Assembly (NCBI GenBank): GCA_964344685.1
Contig: CAYFOK010000013.1
Coordinates: forward strand, 1 to 64,000
Direction: 5' to 3'
From: Scalindua sp964344685
GTDB lineage: Bacteria; Planctomycetota; Brocadiia; Brocadiales; Scalinduaceae
Length of the DNA stretch: 64,000 nt
A program made the position numbers and the translations under genes. The notes under the pieces were generated by a model. The model did no database searches and was not told where the DNA came from. It worked only from the letters and a program-made list of their open reading frames with translations. Positions 25,952 through 34,548 of this stretch are shown in pieces (positions within the stretch are counted from its first letter, which is position 1; the number at the start of each line of letters is the position of its first letter).

Positions 25952-27517
25952 TTACATAAATACAGCAAGGAGAATACCTGCTGCCACTGCAGAACCGATA
26001 ACACCCGCAACATTTGGGCCCATCGCATGCATAAGAAGGAAATTGTGAGGGTCTTCGTCCAGTCCAATCTTATTAGAAACTCTGGCCGCCATTGGTACAG
26101 CAGAAACACCGGCAGACCCTATCAGAGGGTTTATCTTACTGGATGAGAAGATATTCATAATTTTTGCCATGATCACACCGGCAGCTGTTCCGAATGAAAA
26201 AGCAAATAAGCCGAGCACTATTATACCCAGAGTTTCCAGGTTGAGAAACTTGTCGGCAGATAACTTGCTTCCCACACCAAGCCCGAGAAAAATGGTTACT
26301 ATATTGATAAGAGCGTTCTGAGTAGTATCACTTAATCGCTTTACTACCAGGGATTCACGCATCAGGTTCCCGAACATAAGGAAGCCGATAAGCGGTGCCG
26401 CTGAAGGGAGAAGCAATGCAGTGAGTATAATAACAACAATCGGGAAAATTATCTTCTCTCTATGTGACACATACCGCAGCTGCTTCATCTTGATCTTTCG
26501 TTCATTTTTAGATGTTAACAGCTTCATGATAGGCGGTTGAATTATAGGGACCAATGCCATATATGAATAGGCAGCAACTGCTATAGACCCGAGCAGTCTC
26601 GGACTCAGTTTGGAAGCGAGAAAGATAGAAGTAGGGCCGTCTGCACCTCCGATTATAGCAATTGATGAAGCGTCCTTGAGAGAGAAGTCAATACCGGGAA
26701 CATACTTTGTCAGAATTATGGCACCGATCAGGGTTGAAAAAATGCCAAACTGGGCAGCCGCTCCAAGCAATGTAGTACGTGGGTTAGCAAGCAATGGGCC
26801 AAAGTCTGTCATAGCTCCTACACCCATAAAAATAATCAGTGGAAAGATTCCTGTTTTTATACCGGAATCATAGACATATCGAATTATACCGCCTTCATCA
26901 TTAATAAAGGCAAGAGGGATATTAGAAAGAACGGCACCCATACCAATAGGGATTAAGAGTAGCGGTTCAAAACCTCTGGCAATCCCGAGATAAATCAGAA
27001 GCAGACCAACACTGATCATGAGCAGTTTACCCACGCCTTCAGTCCAATTGGCGGCATTGTCATATATCAGGGCATATAATCCGGTACTTTTCAGTAAATT
27101 ACTGAACACCGTTTTAAATGATAACTTATCATCAGTTTTTACTACTTCTGTCGAGTGGACTACAACATCCTGTCTCTCTATTTTGACGAGAACAGTTCCC
27201 GCTGGTAACGGTGTAAATTTTTTGTAAACGTCTCTGTTGATATATGAAATCTCACCTGAGACTCCAGAAGTCACGGTAATCTTATTATGATTTTTGTCTA
27301 CAATCAGGGCAATAAAATCACCTTCTCTGATTTTGTCACCGACCTTTAGCTCCGCACCATTTTTTATTGATACTTTCAATAGTGTGGCATAAGACGGTAT
27401 TTTCACTGATACCGTATTGTTGGAGGTAGTGGAGTATTCCTGCGCATTTACAATGCCTGCAAGCATAAAAAAAGCGAAAAGGAAATAACATATTGTCCGT
27501 ATATATGATTTATTCAT
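25952..27517 (-). CDS. oadB: Oxaloacetate decarboxylase beta subunit with exported lipoyl-like domain
   Basis: The membrane carboxybiotin-decarboxylase subunit (OadB/GcdB/MmdB family). It uses decarboxylation of carboxybiotin to pump sodium ions outward. The C-terminal 390 residues carry the multi-helix core with GIKTGIFPLIIFMGVGAMTD, the re-entrant ASSIAIIGGADGPTSIF segment and NFLLMHAMGPNVAGVIGSAV near the end. Unusually, the protein starts with a signal peptide (cleavage likely after NA, residue 25). A roughly 80-residue beta-barrel segment like a lipoyl/biotinyl domain (about 33-113) follows, but lacks the MKM biotinylation site. Standard beta subunits of about 375-430 residues lack this part. 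The gene ends the typA-birA-oadGAB run, 16 bases after oadA. Confidence 0.87.
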   Translation of the reverse strand: MNKSYIRTICYFLFAFFMLAGIVNAQEYSTTSNNTVSVKIPSYATLLKVSIKNGAELKVGDKIREGDFIALIVDKNHNKITVTSGVSGEISYINRDVYKKFTPLPAGTVLVKIERQDVVVHSTEVVKTDDKLSFKTVFSNLLKSTGLYALIYDNAANWTEGVGKLLMISVGLLLIYLGIARGFEPLLLIPIGMGAVLSNIPLAFINDEGGIIRYVYDSGIKTGIFPLIIFMGVGAMTDFGPLLANPRTTLLGAAAQFGIFSTLIGAIILTKYVPGIDFSLKDASSIAIIGGADGPTSIFLASKLSPRLLGSIAVAAYSYMALVPIIQPPIMKLLTSKNERKIKMKQLRYVSHREKIIFPIVVIILTALLLPSAAPLIGFLMFGNLMRESLVVKRLSDTTQNALINIVTIFLGLGVGSKLSADKFLNLETLGIIVLGLFAFSFGTAAGVIMAKIMNIFSSSKINPLIGSAGVSAVPMAARVSNKIGLDEDPHNFLLMHAMGPNVAGVIGSAVAAGILLAVFM

Positions 27518-27533
27518 TTAAGTTTGTGTCCGT

Positions 27534-29318
27534 TTATTCAATCATAGCAAGCGTGTCGCCGTTCTTCACATTGTCACCAACTGCTACTTCTATTGCAATA
27601 ATCTTACAATCCTTAGGTGCTTTAACAGGTGATTCCATTTTCATTGCCTCAAGGACAAGAATCTCATCTCCGGCCTTTACCGTATCACCCGGGCCCACTT
27701 CAATACGCATAACTGAACCAGGCATGCTGGCTACAATAGGTTCTCCCTTAATACCTATCACAGGTGCGGCTGGTGCAATTGCCTGAACAGCGCCTGTGCC
27801 TTCTGCGACAGTAACGTTAAATGATCTACCATCAACAGTAACGGTATAGTTTCCGGGACCCTTTGGTGCTTCAGATTTTGCAGGAGCAGGTGCCTTGACC
27901 TCAGCGTCGGCTTCAGTAGTAATTTTCCTTATGTTTTCCTTCATCTTTCCATGAAGGAAATCTACACCTTTTTCACCGCATGCATATGCAATAAATATAT
28001 TTTCATCAGTTACTTCTAAATCGTTGTCCTGAAGGGTCTTTGTCGCTTGTGGAATACCAGGTTCAAGGATTTCCAGTGGATGGCCGTCGAAAAGTTTTTT
28101 ACCTAACTGTTCTTCTGCAAGCTTGACAATCTCCGGGTCAGGTTTTGAAGGAGTACGTCCGAAATAACCGAGTACCATGTTTCCATAACCATCAGTAATT
28201 TTTTTCCATTTACCCTGGGTCACATTAGCATATGCCTGCTGGAAGTAGAACTGTGAAACCGGAGTAACTGATGTAGCAAATCCGCCTTTTTTGACAACTT
28301 CGGTCATCTCTCTTATCACTTCCGGATAGAGATGAAGAGTACCTGTATCTCGCATCATCATGGTGTTTGCCGTTAAAGCACCGCCAGGCATTGGAGAGAG
28401 AGGGATTATTGGAGATACCTGTTTTGCTTCAATAGGAATAAAATAATCCTTCATGCACTCCTCAAAAATCTTTTCTGCTTCCATGACCTTCATGACGTCT
28501 ACATCAATTGTCCACTCTTTACCTTTAAGTGCATGCCACATGGAAATAATATCAGGTTGACATGTACCGCCGCATACAGGGCTCTTGGCAAGGTCAATAC
28601 CAAGGTTATTGTCTTTAGTCGATGCTCCTTCAATTGCCGCCAGGTTACAGGCAACACTAACACCTGCGGTATCATGGGTATGGTACCATATCAAAGCATC
28701 ATCTCCGAGTATCTCTCGTGCACCTTTAAATGTTTCATATACTTTCTGTGGATTGGCAGTACCGCTTGCATCCTTAAAACAGACCGAATCATATGGAAGT
28801 CCGGAATCCAGAATAGTTCTCAGACGCTTCAGGTAGAAGTCTGCTGTATGTGCCTCTTCACACTCTTCAGGCAGGTCCATCAGAGTTATACAGACCTGAT
28901 GATGAAGTCCTGCATCCGTTATGCACTTTCCGGAATATTCCAGGTTCTGTATGTCATTAAGCGCATCAAAGTTGCGTATTGTAGTCATGCCGTGTTTTTT
29001 AAAGAGGACGGCATGAAGGTTGATAATATCTTTTGGTGCCTGTGTCAGGGCAACTACATTTATTCCTCTGGCGAGGGTCTGAAGATCTGCATCAGGACCG
29101 GCAAACTTTCTGAATGTATCCATCATGTGAAATGCAGATTCATTACAGTAAAAGAAAAGTGACTGAAACCGGGCGCCACCTCCAGCTTCCATATGCTTAA
29201 TCCCCGCTTCCACAGAGGCCTCTACTGCCGGCATAAAATCCTGAGTAAGAACACGTGCTCCATAAACGGATTGAAATCCGTCCCTGAATGAAGTGTCCAT
29301 GAATCTGACTTTTTTCAC
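27534..29318 (-). CDS. oadA: Oxaloacetate decarboxylase alpha / pyruvate carboxylase B subunit
   Basis: The carboxyltransferase subunit that moves CO2 from oxaloacetate (or a related 2-oxoacid) to biotin. The N-terminal HMGL-like TIM barrel has the signature FMDTSFRDGFQS at its start and FKDASGTANP near 185. A conserved carboxylase domain follows, and the C-terminus is a biotinyl domain with EAMKMES; the biotin lysine stands 35 residues from the end, the standard distance. A Pro/Ala-rich linker joins them. The GTG at 29318 is chosen because AAAGGG lies eight bases upstream and the protein then begins MKKVRFMDTSFRDG as in relatives; a GTG nine bases earlier overlaps that site. The neighbouring oadB, oadG and birA support a sodium-pump decarboxylase role, although a pyruvate carboxylase-like use is possible. 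Confidence 0.9.
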   Translation of the reverse strand: MKKVRFMDTSFRDGFQSVYGARVLTQDFMPAVEASVEAGIKHMEAGGGARFQSLFFYCNESAFHMMDTFRKFAGPDADLQTLARGINVVALTQAPKDIINLHAVLFKKHGMTTIRNFDALNDIQNLEYSGKCITDAGLHHQVCITLMDLPEECEEAHTADFYLKRLRTILDSGLPYDSVCFKDASGTANPQKVYETFKGAREILGDDALIWYHTHDTAGVSVACNLAAIEGASTKDNNLGIDLAKSPVCGGTCQPDIISMWHALKGKEWTIDVDVMKVMEAEKIFEECMKDYFIPIEAKQVSPIIPLSPMPGGALTANTMMMRDTGTLHLYPEVIREMTEVVKKGGFATSVTPVSQFYFQQAYANVTQGKWKKITDGYGNMVLGYFGRTPSKPDPEIVKLAEEQLGKKLFDGHPLEILEPGIPQATKTLQDNDLEVTDENIFIAYACGEKGVDFLHGKMKENIRKITTEADAEVKAPAPAKSEAPKGPGNYTVTVDGRSFNVTVAEGTGAVQAIAPAAPVIGIKGEPIVASMPGSVMRIEVGPGDTVKAGDEILVLEAMKMESPVKAPKDCKIIAIEVAVGDNVKNGDTLAMIE

Positions 29319-29373
29319 AATAACCACCCTTTCATATTTGAAAATTTCTGATACGTATAACTTTTAGTATTAT

Positions 29374-29625
29374 TTAAGCATTTCTATATGCATGAATAGC
29401 TGCTGAGATGACTGCTGTCTGCTCACTGTTGTCACCAGTCTTCATAGCTTTTGCTTTTTTCTTTTTTTTGCGTGCAAGCTCTGCTTCGGCCAGGGCAGAC
29501 TCTTCGTTGCGAGTATGTTCTCTGGTAATATATTCGAGCAATGACATTGCATAATTCAGAAGTATAAGAAAAACAAAAACAATTCCCATACCCACAAACA
29601 TCAGCATAATAGCATTACTGATCAT
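29374..29625 (-). CDS. oadG: Oxaloacetate decarboxylase gamma-type subunit
   Basis: An 83-residue single-pass membrane protein. One hydrophobic helix (about residues 5-27) is followed by a charged tail with a run of lysines, the usual architecture of OadG/MmdD subunits that hold the alpha and beta subunits together. Sequence conservation in this family is low, so the call rests on size, topology and position directly upstream of oadA and oadB. Its ATG overlaps the stop of birA by one base (TAATG), indicating translational coupling. Confidence 0.75.
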   Translation of the reverse strand: MISNAIMLMFVGMGIVFVFLILLNYAMSLLEYITREHTRNEESALAEAELARKKKKKAKAMKTGDNSEQTAVISAAIHAYRNA

Positions 29626-30422
29626 TAGTCTTTCCTCATTGAATAAGAGTTATGAAAAGCTATTTCACCGGAATTCAGGCTGATAATCCCGCGCTTTTCA
29701 CATTCAAAAAGTAATGTGCCGTCATCATTCAGGTCGATTATCTTTCCAGAGTAAGTATCCTGTTTTGTATCTGTAAAAACAATATGTTCATTTACAAATG
29801 CCAGTCTCTTTTTAATTTCCTGCCGGTTCTGTGTAAAACCGGTCTGGCATAGTACATTAAAACAATTTATTATAATTTCGAGAAGTTTTTTGAGCAGATC
29901 AAGGCGTACTACTTTATGACGCAGCTCGCAGCAAAGCGAAGTAGCTGGGAGATCGATACTAGATAGTGATTTTTCAGTGCTGTTTACGTTTATACCAATC
30001 CCTAATACAGCAAACACTTTTTCATCAGTCTTGACTATTTCACAAAGTATTCCGGATATCTTTTTCCTCTCTATCAGAACATCATTTGGCCACTTTACAG
30101 ATGGCTTCAATCCATAGGCCTCTAACATCTGAGCAATTGACAGAGCAGCAATCTGAGTAATATTCTGCCTCAGTTTCTGTTCGAGATTAGTTATGGGCAA
30201 CAGGAGTGAGAATGTCAGATCTAATCCTGGTTCCGAATTCCAGATTCTGGAAAAACGGCCCCTGCCATCTGTCTGCTTATCTGCCCAGATTACTGAAAAA
30301 TCCGGCAAAGTAGAACAATGCTCTTTAAGAAATGCATTCGTAGAGTCCAGCTTAGAATATTTATAAATAGTGTATAATGCTTTATCGGACTTAAAAATTT
30401 CTGTTTTTTGTTCAATACTCAT
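29625..30422 (-). CDS. birA: Biotin-protein ligase (BirA, catalytic type)
   Basis: A 265-residue biotin-[acetyl-CoA-carboxylase/decarboxylase] ligase. It activates biotin with ATP and attaches it to the lysine of biotinyl domains. The core begins with YKYSKLDSTNAFLKE; the adenylate-binding GRGRFSRIW motif lies near residue 53-61, followed by KWPNDVLIERKKISGIL and GIGINVN, all conserved. The C-terminal SH3-like domain is present. There is no N-terminal DNA-binding helix-turn-helix, so this is a class-I ligase and not a repressor. It is encoded just before oadG and oadA, whose product carries a biotinyl lysine, so substrate and enzyme share an operon. Confidence 0.92.
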   Translation of the reverse strand: MSIEQKTEIFKSDKALYTIYKYSKLDSTNAFLKEHCSTLPDFSVIWADKQTDGRGRFSRIWNSEPGLDLTFSLLLPITNLEQKLRQNITQIAALSIAQMLEAYGLKPSVKWPNDVLIERKKISGILCEIVKTDEKVFAVLGIGINVNSTEKSLSSIDLPATSLCCELRHKVVRLDLLKKLLEIIINCFNVLCQTGFTQNRQEIKKRLAFVNEHIVFTDTKQDTYSGKIIDLNDDGTLLFECEKRGIISLNSGEIAFHNSYSMRKD

Positions 30423-30463
30423 AATAGTTATGTCTGAATCTAATATGTCAGGCTGAACGCTGT

Positions 30464-32287
30464 TTATGAAACATTGTGTGCTGCCATTTTATTTCGCTTC
30501 CGATCTGTTTCATTCAATAACTTTTTTCTGATACGGAATGTTTTGGGTGTTATCTCTATCAGCTCATCATCTTCAATGTACTCAAGTGCCATTTCAAGAG
30601 TCAATTCCCTTGGCGGTGACAGCTTTATTGTTTTGTCTGCTGTAGCAGATCTCATATTCGTTGCTTTCTTTGCACGGCATACGTTAACAGCAATATCTTT
30701 TTGATCACAATGTTCGCCTACAATCATGCCCTCGTATACTTTATCACCCGGTTTGACAAACATAACACCACGGTCGCGTAGACCGTCCAGGGCGTATGCC
30801 ATCACATCACCGTTCGACATGGATACTATGACGCCTTGAGTTCTGTGTGGGATTGCACCCTTAAAATACTCATATTCGTGGAAAATATGATACATAATAG
30901 CGGTTCCCTGGGTTGAGCTGAGAAGTCTTAACCTTAAGCCAACCAGACCGCGTGATGGAAGTTTGAACTCAAAATGAATCCGACCATTGCTCTCTCGCAT
31001 ACTCAGCATTTCACCTTTTCTGGCTCCCAGAAGTGAAATAACCTGTCCATCGAACTCTTTTGGAACATCAACTACAAGGAATTCTATTGGCTCTGCTTTT
31101 TTACCGTTAATCTCTTTGTAAATAACCTTCGGTTTTGAGACCTGAAGCTCGTAACCCTCTCTCCTCATGCTCTCAATCAAAACCGATAAGTGTAACAGTC
31201 CTCTGCCTGACACGTGAAATGTATCTCTCGATTTATCATCATGTACTTTCATCGATACATTTGAACGTAATTCTCTGTATAATCTCTCCCTCAGGTTTCG
31301 GCTGGTTACATATTTCCCGTCTTGCCCGGCAAAGGGGGAGTCATTTACAGAAAACATCATAGAAAGTGTAGGTTCGTCAATGTTAATAATAGGAAGCGGC
31401 TTTGGGTTGTCAATATCTGCCAGTGTATCTCCAATCTCTATATTCTCTATTCCGGTAATTGCTACAATGTCACCGGCTGAAGCCTCTTTAATACTTTTGC
31501 GCTCAAGACCGGCAAAAGAATAAATTTCAGATACTCTCTCGTTAGATTTTTCTCCGTTTCGCTTTAGCCATGCGACGTTGCTGCCGGAACGTACATATCC
31601 ATTTACAATTTTTCCAATACCTATTCTACCAACGTAATCGTTATAGTCCTGTGCCTGAATAAGCATCTGGAACGGTTCATCCGGATTAGTCGTAGGCGGG
31701 GGGATATGCTCAACAATTGCATCAAGAAGCGGAGTCAAAACTGTGCTCTCTTCATCAACTTCACGCTTTGCATAGCCATCTCTTGCGCTTGCATAAACAA
31801 CCGGGAAGTCTAACTGTTCGTCATCTGCATTTAAGTCAACAAACAGGTCAAAAACTTCGTTAAGGACATCGTTTGGTCTAGCTTCCGGCCTGTCAATTTT
31901 ATTTATAACTACAATTGGCTTGAGGTGATAGCCCAATGCTTTCTGTAATACATATCTCGTCTGCGGCATAGGGCCTTCGTATGCATCCACCAGCAGAAGT
32001 ACACCTTCAGCCATCTTTAATGTACGCTCCACTTCACCTCCAAAGTCCGTATGGCCTGGAGTATCTATGATATTTAGTTTGATGTCTTTATATTGAATTG
32101 AAAAGTTCTTAGCGACAATTGTTATGCCGCGTTCTTTTTCCTGATCATTAGAATCCATTACGCGTTCGGCAACCTGCTGATTTGCACGAAAGACACCGGT
32201 CTGCTTCAGCATTTGATCTACTAACGTTGTTTTGCCATGGTCTACATGGGCGATTATTGCTATATTTCTGATATTTTTAATTTCCAC
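30464..32287 (-). CDS. typA: Ribosome-associated GTPase TypA/BipA
   Basis: A 607-residue translational GTPase of normal TypA length. The G domain shows AHVDHGKTTLVDQ (P-loop), the switch-I region RGITI, DTPGHTDF and NKIDRPEA. Domains II and III (EF-Tu-like and EF-G-like) and the TypA-specific C-terminal region (VGLRLRLLSSTQGTAIMYHI) follow. It acts in ribosome assembly and stress adaptation. The start is GTG at 32287 with GGAAG six bases upstream. Only 41 bases separate it from birA, so it likely heads the typA-birA-oadGAB transcript, an odd but not unique pairing. Confidence 0.95.
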   Translation of the reverse strand: MEIKNIRNIAIIAHVDHGKTTLVDQMLKQTGVFRANQQVAERVMDSNDQEKERGITIVAKNFSIQYKDIKLNIIDTPGHTDFGGEVERTLKMAEGVLLLVDAYEGPMPQTRYVLQKALGYHLKPIVVINKIDRPEARPNDVLNEVFDLFVDLNADDEQLDFPVVYASARDGYAKREVDEESTVLTPLLDAIVEHIPPPTTNPDEPFQMLIQAQDYNDYVGRIGIGKIVNGYVRSGSNVAWLKRNGEKSNERVSEIYSFAGLERKSIKEASAGDIVAITGIENIEIGDTLADIDNPKPLPIINIDEPTLSMMFSVNDSPFAGQDGKYVTSRNLRERLYRELRSNVSMKVHDDKSRDTFHVSGRGLLHLSVLIESMRREGYELQVSKPKVIYKEINGKKAEPIEFLVVDVPKEFDGQVISLLGARKGEMLSMRESNGRIHFEFKLPSRGLVGLRLRLLSSTQGTAIMYHIFHEYEYFKGAIPHRTQGVIVSMSNGDVMAYALDGLRDRGVMFVKPGDKVYEGMIVGEHCDQKDIAVNVCRAKKATNMRSATADKTIKLSPPRELTLEMALEYIEDDELIEITPKTFRIRKKLLNETDRKRNKMAAHNVS

Positions 32288-32684
32288 AATTAGCTTCCGT
32301 TTGTCTGAGTTGTTTTGGGCCTGCCCTTTACAACACCTGAATTAATAAAAGATAAAATTTCTAAAGGACCGTATACTTATTCAAATACCAGTAGTATCTA
32401 TCATAAATAGCCCAAAACTTAAATTCCTTATTATAGTGATTTAAATTAAATATTACAGAAAAAAATCAACCGTTTTTAAAATTTTTGAAGATTTGTAAAA
32501 ACCACAAAAGGTATGTGTATTACGGTTTTGACTGGAAAAATGAAATTAATCTAGTGCAGGGTAGTAACTACTTGAGCGTGTCTAGAGAGACATACTTAAT
32601 AAAATAAAGTTTAAGCTGACATATATTCAGTTATCCTTCGAAGTCAGAGAGTAAAAGCTGACATCTGAGTTGGAGTTGTCTTCT
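32288..32684 (-). other. 397-bp intergenic region upstream of typA
   Basis: AT-rich, no reading frame of note and no strong hairpin. It should contain the typA promoter and the 3' end of the small coiled-coil gene. I see no further feature. Confidence 0.4.
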
Positions 32685-32975
32685 TTAATCCTTGAATTTT
32701 GACAGAATTGATTCAGTGTAGCTTATCATATCATCAAATATGCTATCGATACCGTCTCTCAGTCCTTCCCAAACGCTTTCGTGTGCCTCCTCCAACTCTT
32801 CATGCTTTTTCCTGGCAAGTTTCTGCTTTGTCTTCAGATGTTCTATGTGCTCAATGTATTCTAACTTTTTTTCAGATGCGGCTTTTTCTACCTGAACCTC
32901 AAGATCTTTGATCTTGGCATCCCACTCTTTCAACTCTAAATCCAGTTTATGAAGATAATCTTTTCTAGCACTCAT
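32685..32975 (-). CDS. Small coiled-coil protein, 96 aa
   Basis: An unassigned 96-residue protein that is helical almost throughout. Residues about 8-65 form a coiled coil rich in Lys and Glu (LDLELKEWDAKIKDLEVQVE and so on), and the C-terminal 30 residues form a less charged amphipathic helix (SIFDDMISYTESILSKF). It resembles small 'coiled-coil domain' proteins common in sulfate reducers and planctomycetes that have no known role. AAAGGAGAAG upstream gives a very strong ribosome binding site, so it is probably well expressed. Monocistronic by position. Confidence 0.7.
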   Translation of the reverse strand: MSARKDYLHKLDLELKEWDAKIKDLEVQVEKAASEKKLEYIEHIEHLKTKQKLARKKHEELEEAHESVWEGLRDGIDSIFDDMISYTESILSKFKD

Positions 32976-33279
32976 TGCTCTTCTCCTTTCACCGTTTTCA
33001 CAAATGGCTAACTATAGTTTAAATAGTAAAAGCTCTCATCTATAATTAATGATAATTTGAAAGAAAAATAAAGACAAGGTAAATTTGGAATTATAAATAA
33101 TTTCTATATCTCTAGACATGCAACTATCGCGTGGCAGCGATTTTTACTTATCAGATAAAATTCATATGCTTAAATAATTTAATTATTGAAACTATTAAAC
33201 TGTTATCAGGTTTTCCATGTTTTTGAGTGTGTCATAACAGTCTGGCATAATCGAAAGTTTCTTATTAAGTACTACGTAT
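32976..33279 (-). other. 304-bp intergenic region after the glycan locus
   Basis: No gene or strong structure seen. It separates the end of the minus-strand glycan locus from the coiled-coil gene and should hold that gene's promoter. Confidence 0.35.
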
Positions 33280-34512
33280 TTATATTTTGAAAAGGGATTT
33301 TTTAAGTGTACGAATGATTTTCTCCAAAGGCATCGTTATGATCAAGCTGTCAGATGAGACTCCGCTGATGGGTACGGACCAGTATTCATGTCCTATTGCT
33401 CCTGAAAGAGAGAAGTGATTGACGAGTGGATACATTGCAGGTATGCATTCAATAACGACTGTTTGTGGTGGTGCAAAAAGCAAATTCGCATTTGCACCAC
33501 CGATTAAGCATACAACAGCCCTGGACTTGGAGAACAGGTCTATGGTCTCAAAGAGATTGTAATCCGGGGGACAAAATTTAACCACCTCCCAACCGGGCTC
33601 ATGTTGGTTAACAATCTCAATTATGGCATTAATTATCTCAGTTTCATTTTCTACATGTCGTGCAGCATTTTTAGGCCCGGAGGCCCTTGAGATATAGATT
33701 ATTTTATCTCTCTCATGCATAGGTCTATCCATGTGTATGAACTCTGCTCTCACCCACTTTATCATCTTGGGAACCATGTCATGCATCTTTTTTATGGGTG
33801 CAACATGACAGTAAATTATCTCATCTGTCTGCAGAATCTCATCCCAGTCAGGGGATCCTACATAACGTCCAAATGTTACAAAATTATTTTTCAAGCCTAA
33901 GATATCGCGGCAAATGATCCAGAAACTATCAAACTGAGGTGGACCATCAATCAGGATTTTGACATCAGGACGTTCTATGAGTATGTCCTTAGCAAATACA
34001 AGTTGATCAAGCAGGTCGATCATAAAGTGCTGCCAGCTCCAGCCCCAGGGTCCAAGCAGAGGAAAAACTGAGTCTATTTTTCGTATCTTGTAGCTCCTGT
34101 TGTTTACCCATGGCCCATGCTGTGCTCCTGCGCCGGGCGTTTGATAGTAAGACTTTTTTGCATTTGTGTCCAGAATCATGCCTCCTGGACCTACGAACAT
34201 CTCTTTGAATCGGACTACTAATGCTTCCTCTGTGGGACTCTGGTTGTAGCGTTCTAATGACCAGACATCCGGATAACCTGAACGGGGGTTTTTTGACTGT
34301 TGGGTAGTAAAGATTTCTGCATCTTTCACGGGGTCTTCCAGCAGTATTAACGGCCGTTGCCTCTCTTTTTCAGAGAAACGATAGTATTTTTGTAGTATAG
34401 TGTTTTCTGAATCGAAAGCAAATTGGTTTTGACTGTATTGAGAGAAATCTATTGTCAGCTTTTCGTCTGATAAATATATAAGTTGAACCTGATTATTTAT
34501 GTTTGAGAGCAT
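33280..34512 (-). CDS. Glycosyltransferase family 61 (DUF563) protein
   Basis: A 410-residue cytoplasmic protein of the GT61 type. The signature is in the second half: DKIIYISRASGPKNAARHVENE followed by EVVKFCPPDYNLFETIDLFS and VVCLIGGANANLLFAPP, the nucleotide-sugar-binding end of the family, and WGWSWQHFMID earlier. GT61 enzymes are inverting transferases such as xylosyl- or GlcNAc-transferases. The ATG at 34512 is chosen because GAGG lies six bases upstream; a TTG 27 bases earlier has no such support. It is the last gene of the minus-strand glycan locus, 36 bases after the B12-radical SAM gene. Confidence 0.8.
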   Translation of the reverse strand: MLSNINNQVQLIYLSDEKLTIDFSQYSQNQFAFDSENTILQKYYRFSEKERQRPLILLEDPVKDAEIFTTQQSKNPRSGYPDVWSLERYNQSPTEEALVVRFKEMFVGPGGMILDTNAKKSYYQTPGAGAQHGPWVNNRSYKIRKIDSVFPLLGPWGWSWQHFMIDLLDQLVFAKDILIERPDVKILIDGPPQFDSFWIICRDILGLKNNFVTFGRYVGSPDWDEILQTDEIIYCHVAPIKKMHDMVPKMIKWVRAEFIHMDRPMHERDKIIYISRASGPKNAARHVENETEIINAIIEIVNQHEPGWEVVKFCPPDYNLFETIDLFSKSRAVVCLIGGANANLLFAPPQTVVIECIPAMYPLVNHFSLSGAIGHEYWSVPISGVSSDSLIITMPLEKIIRTLKKSLFKI

Positions 34513-34548
34513 TAATACCTCTTTGTATGAAAAATACAATATCTATGA

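Noticed and set aside
28533..29162. 209-codon plus-strand frame opposite oadA
   Set aside because: It is the antisense shadow of a well-supported biotin-carboxyl carrier gene; cysteine-rich nonsense composition.
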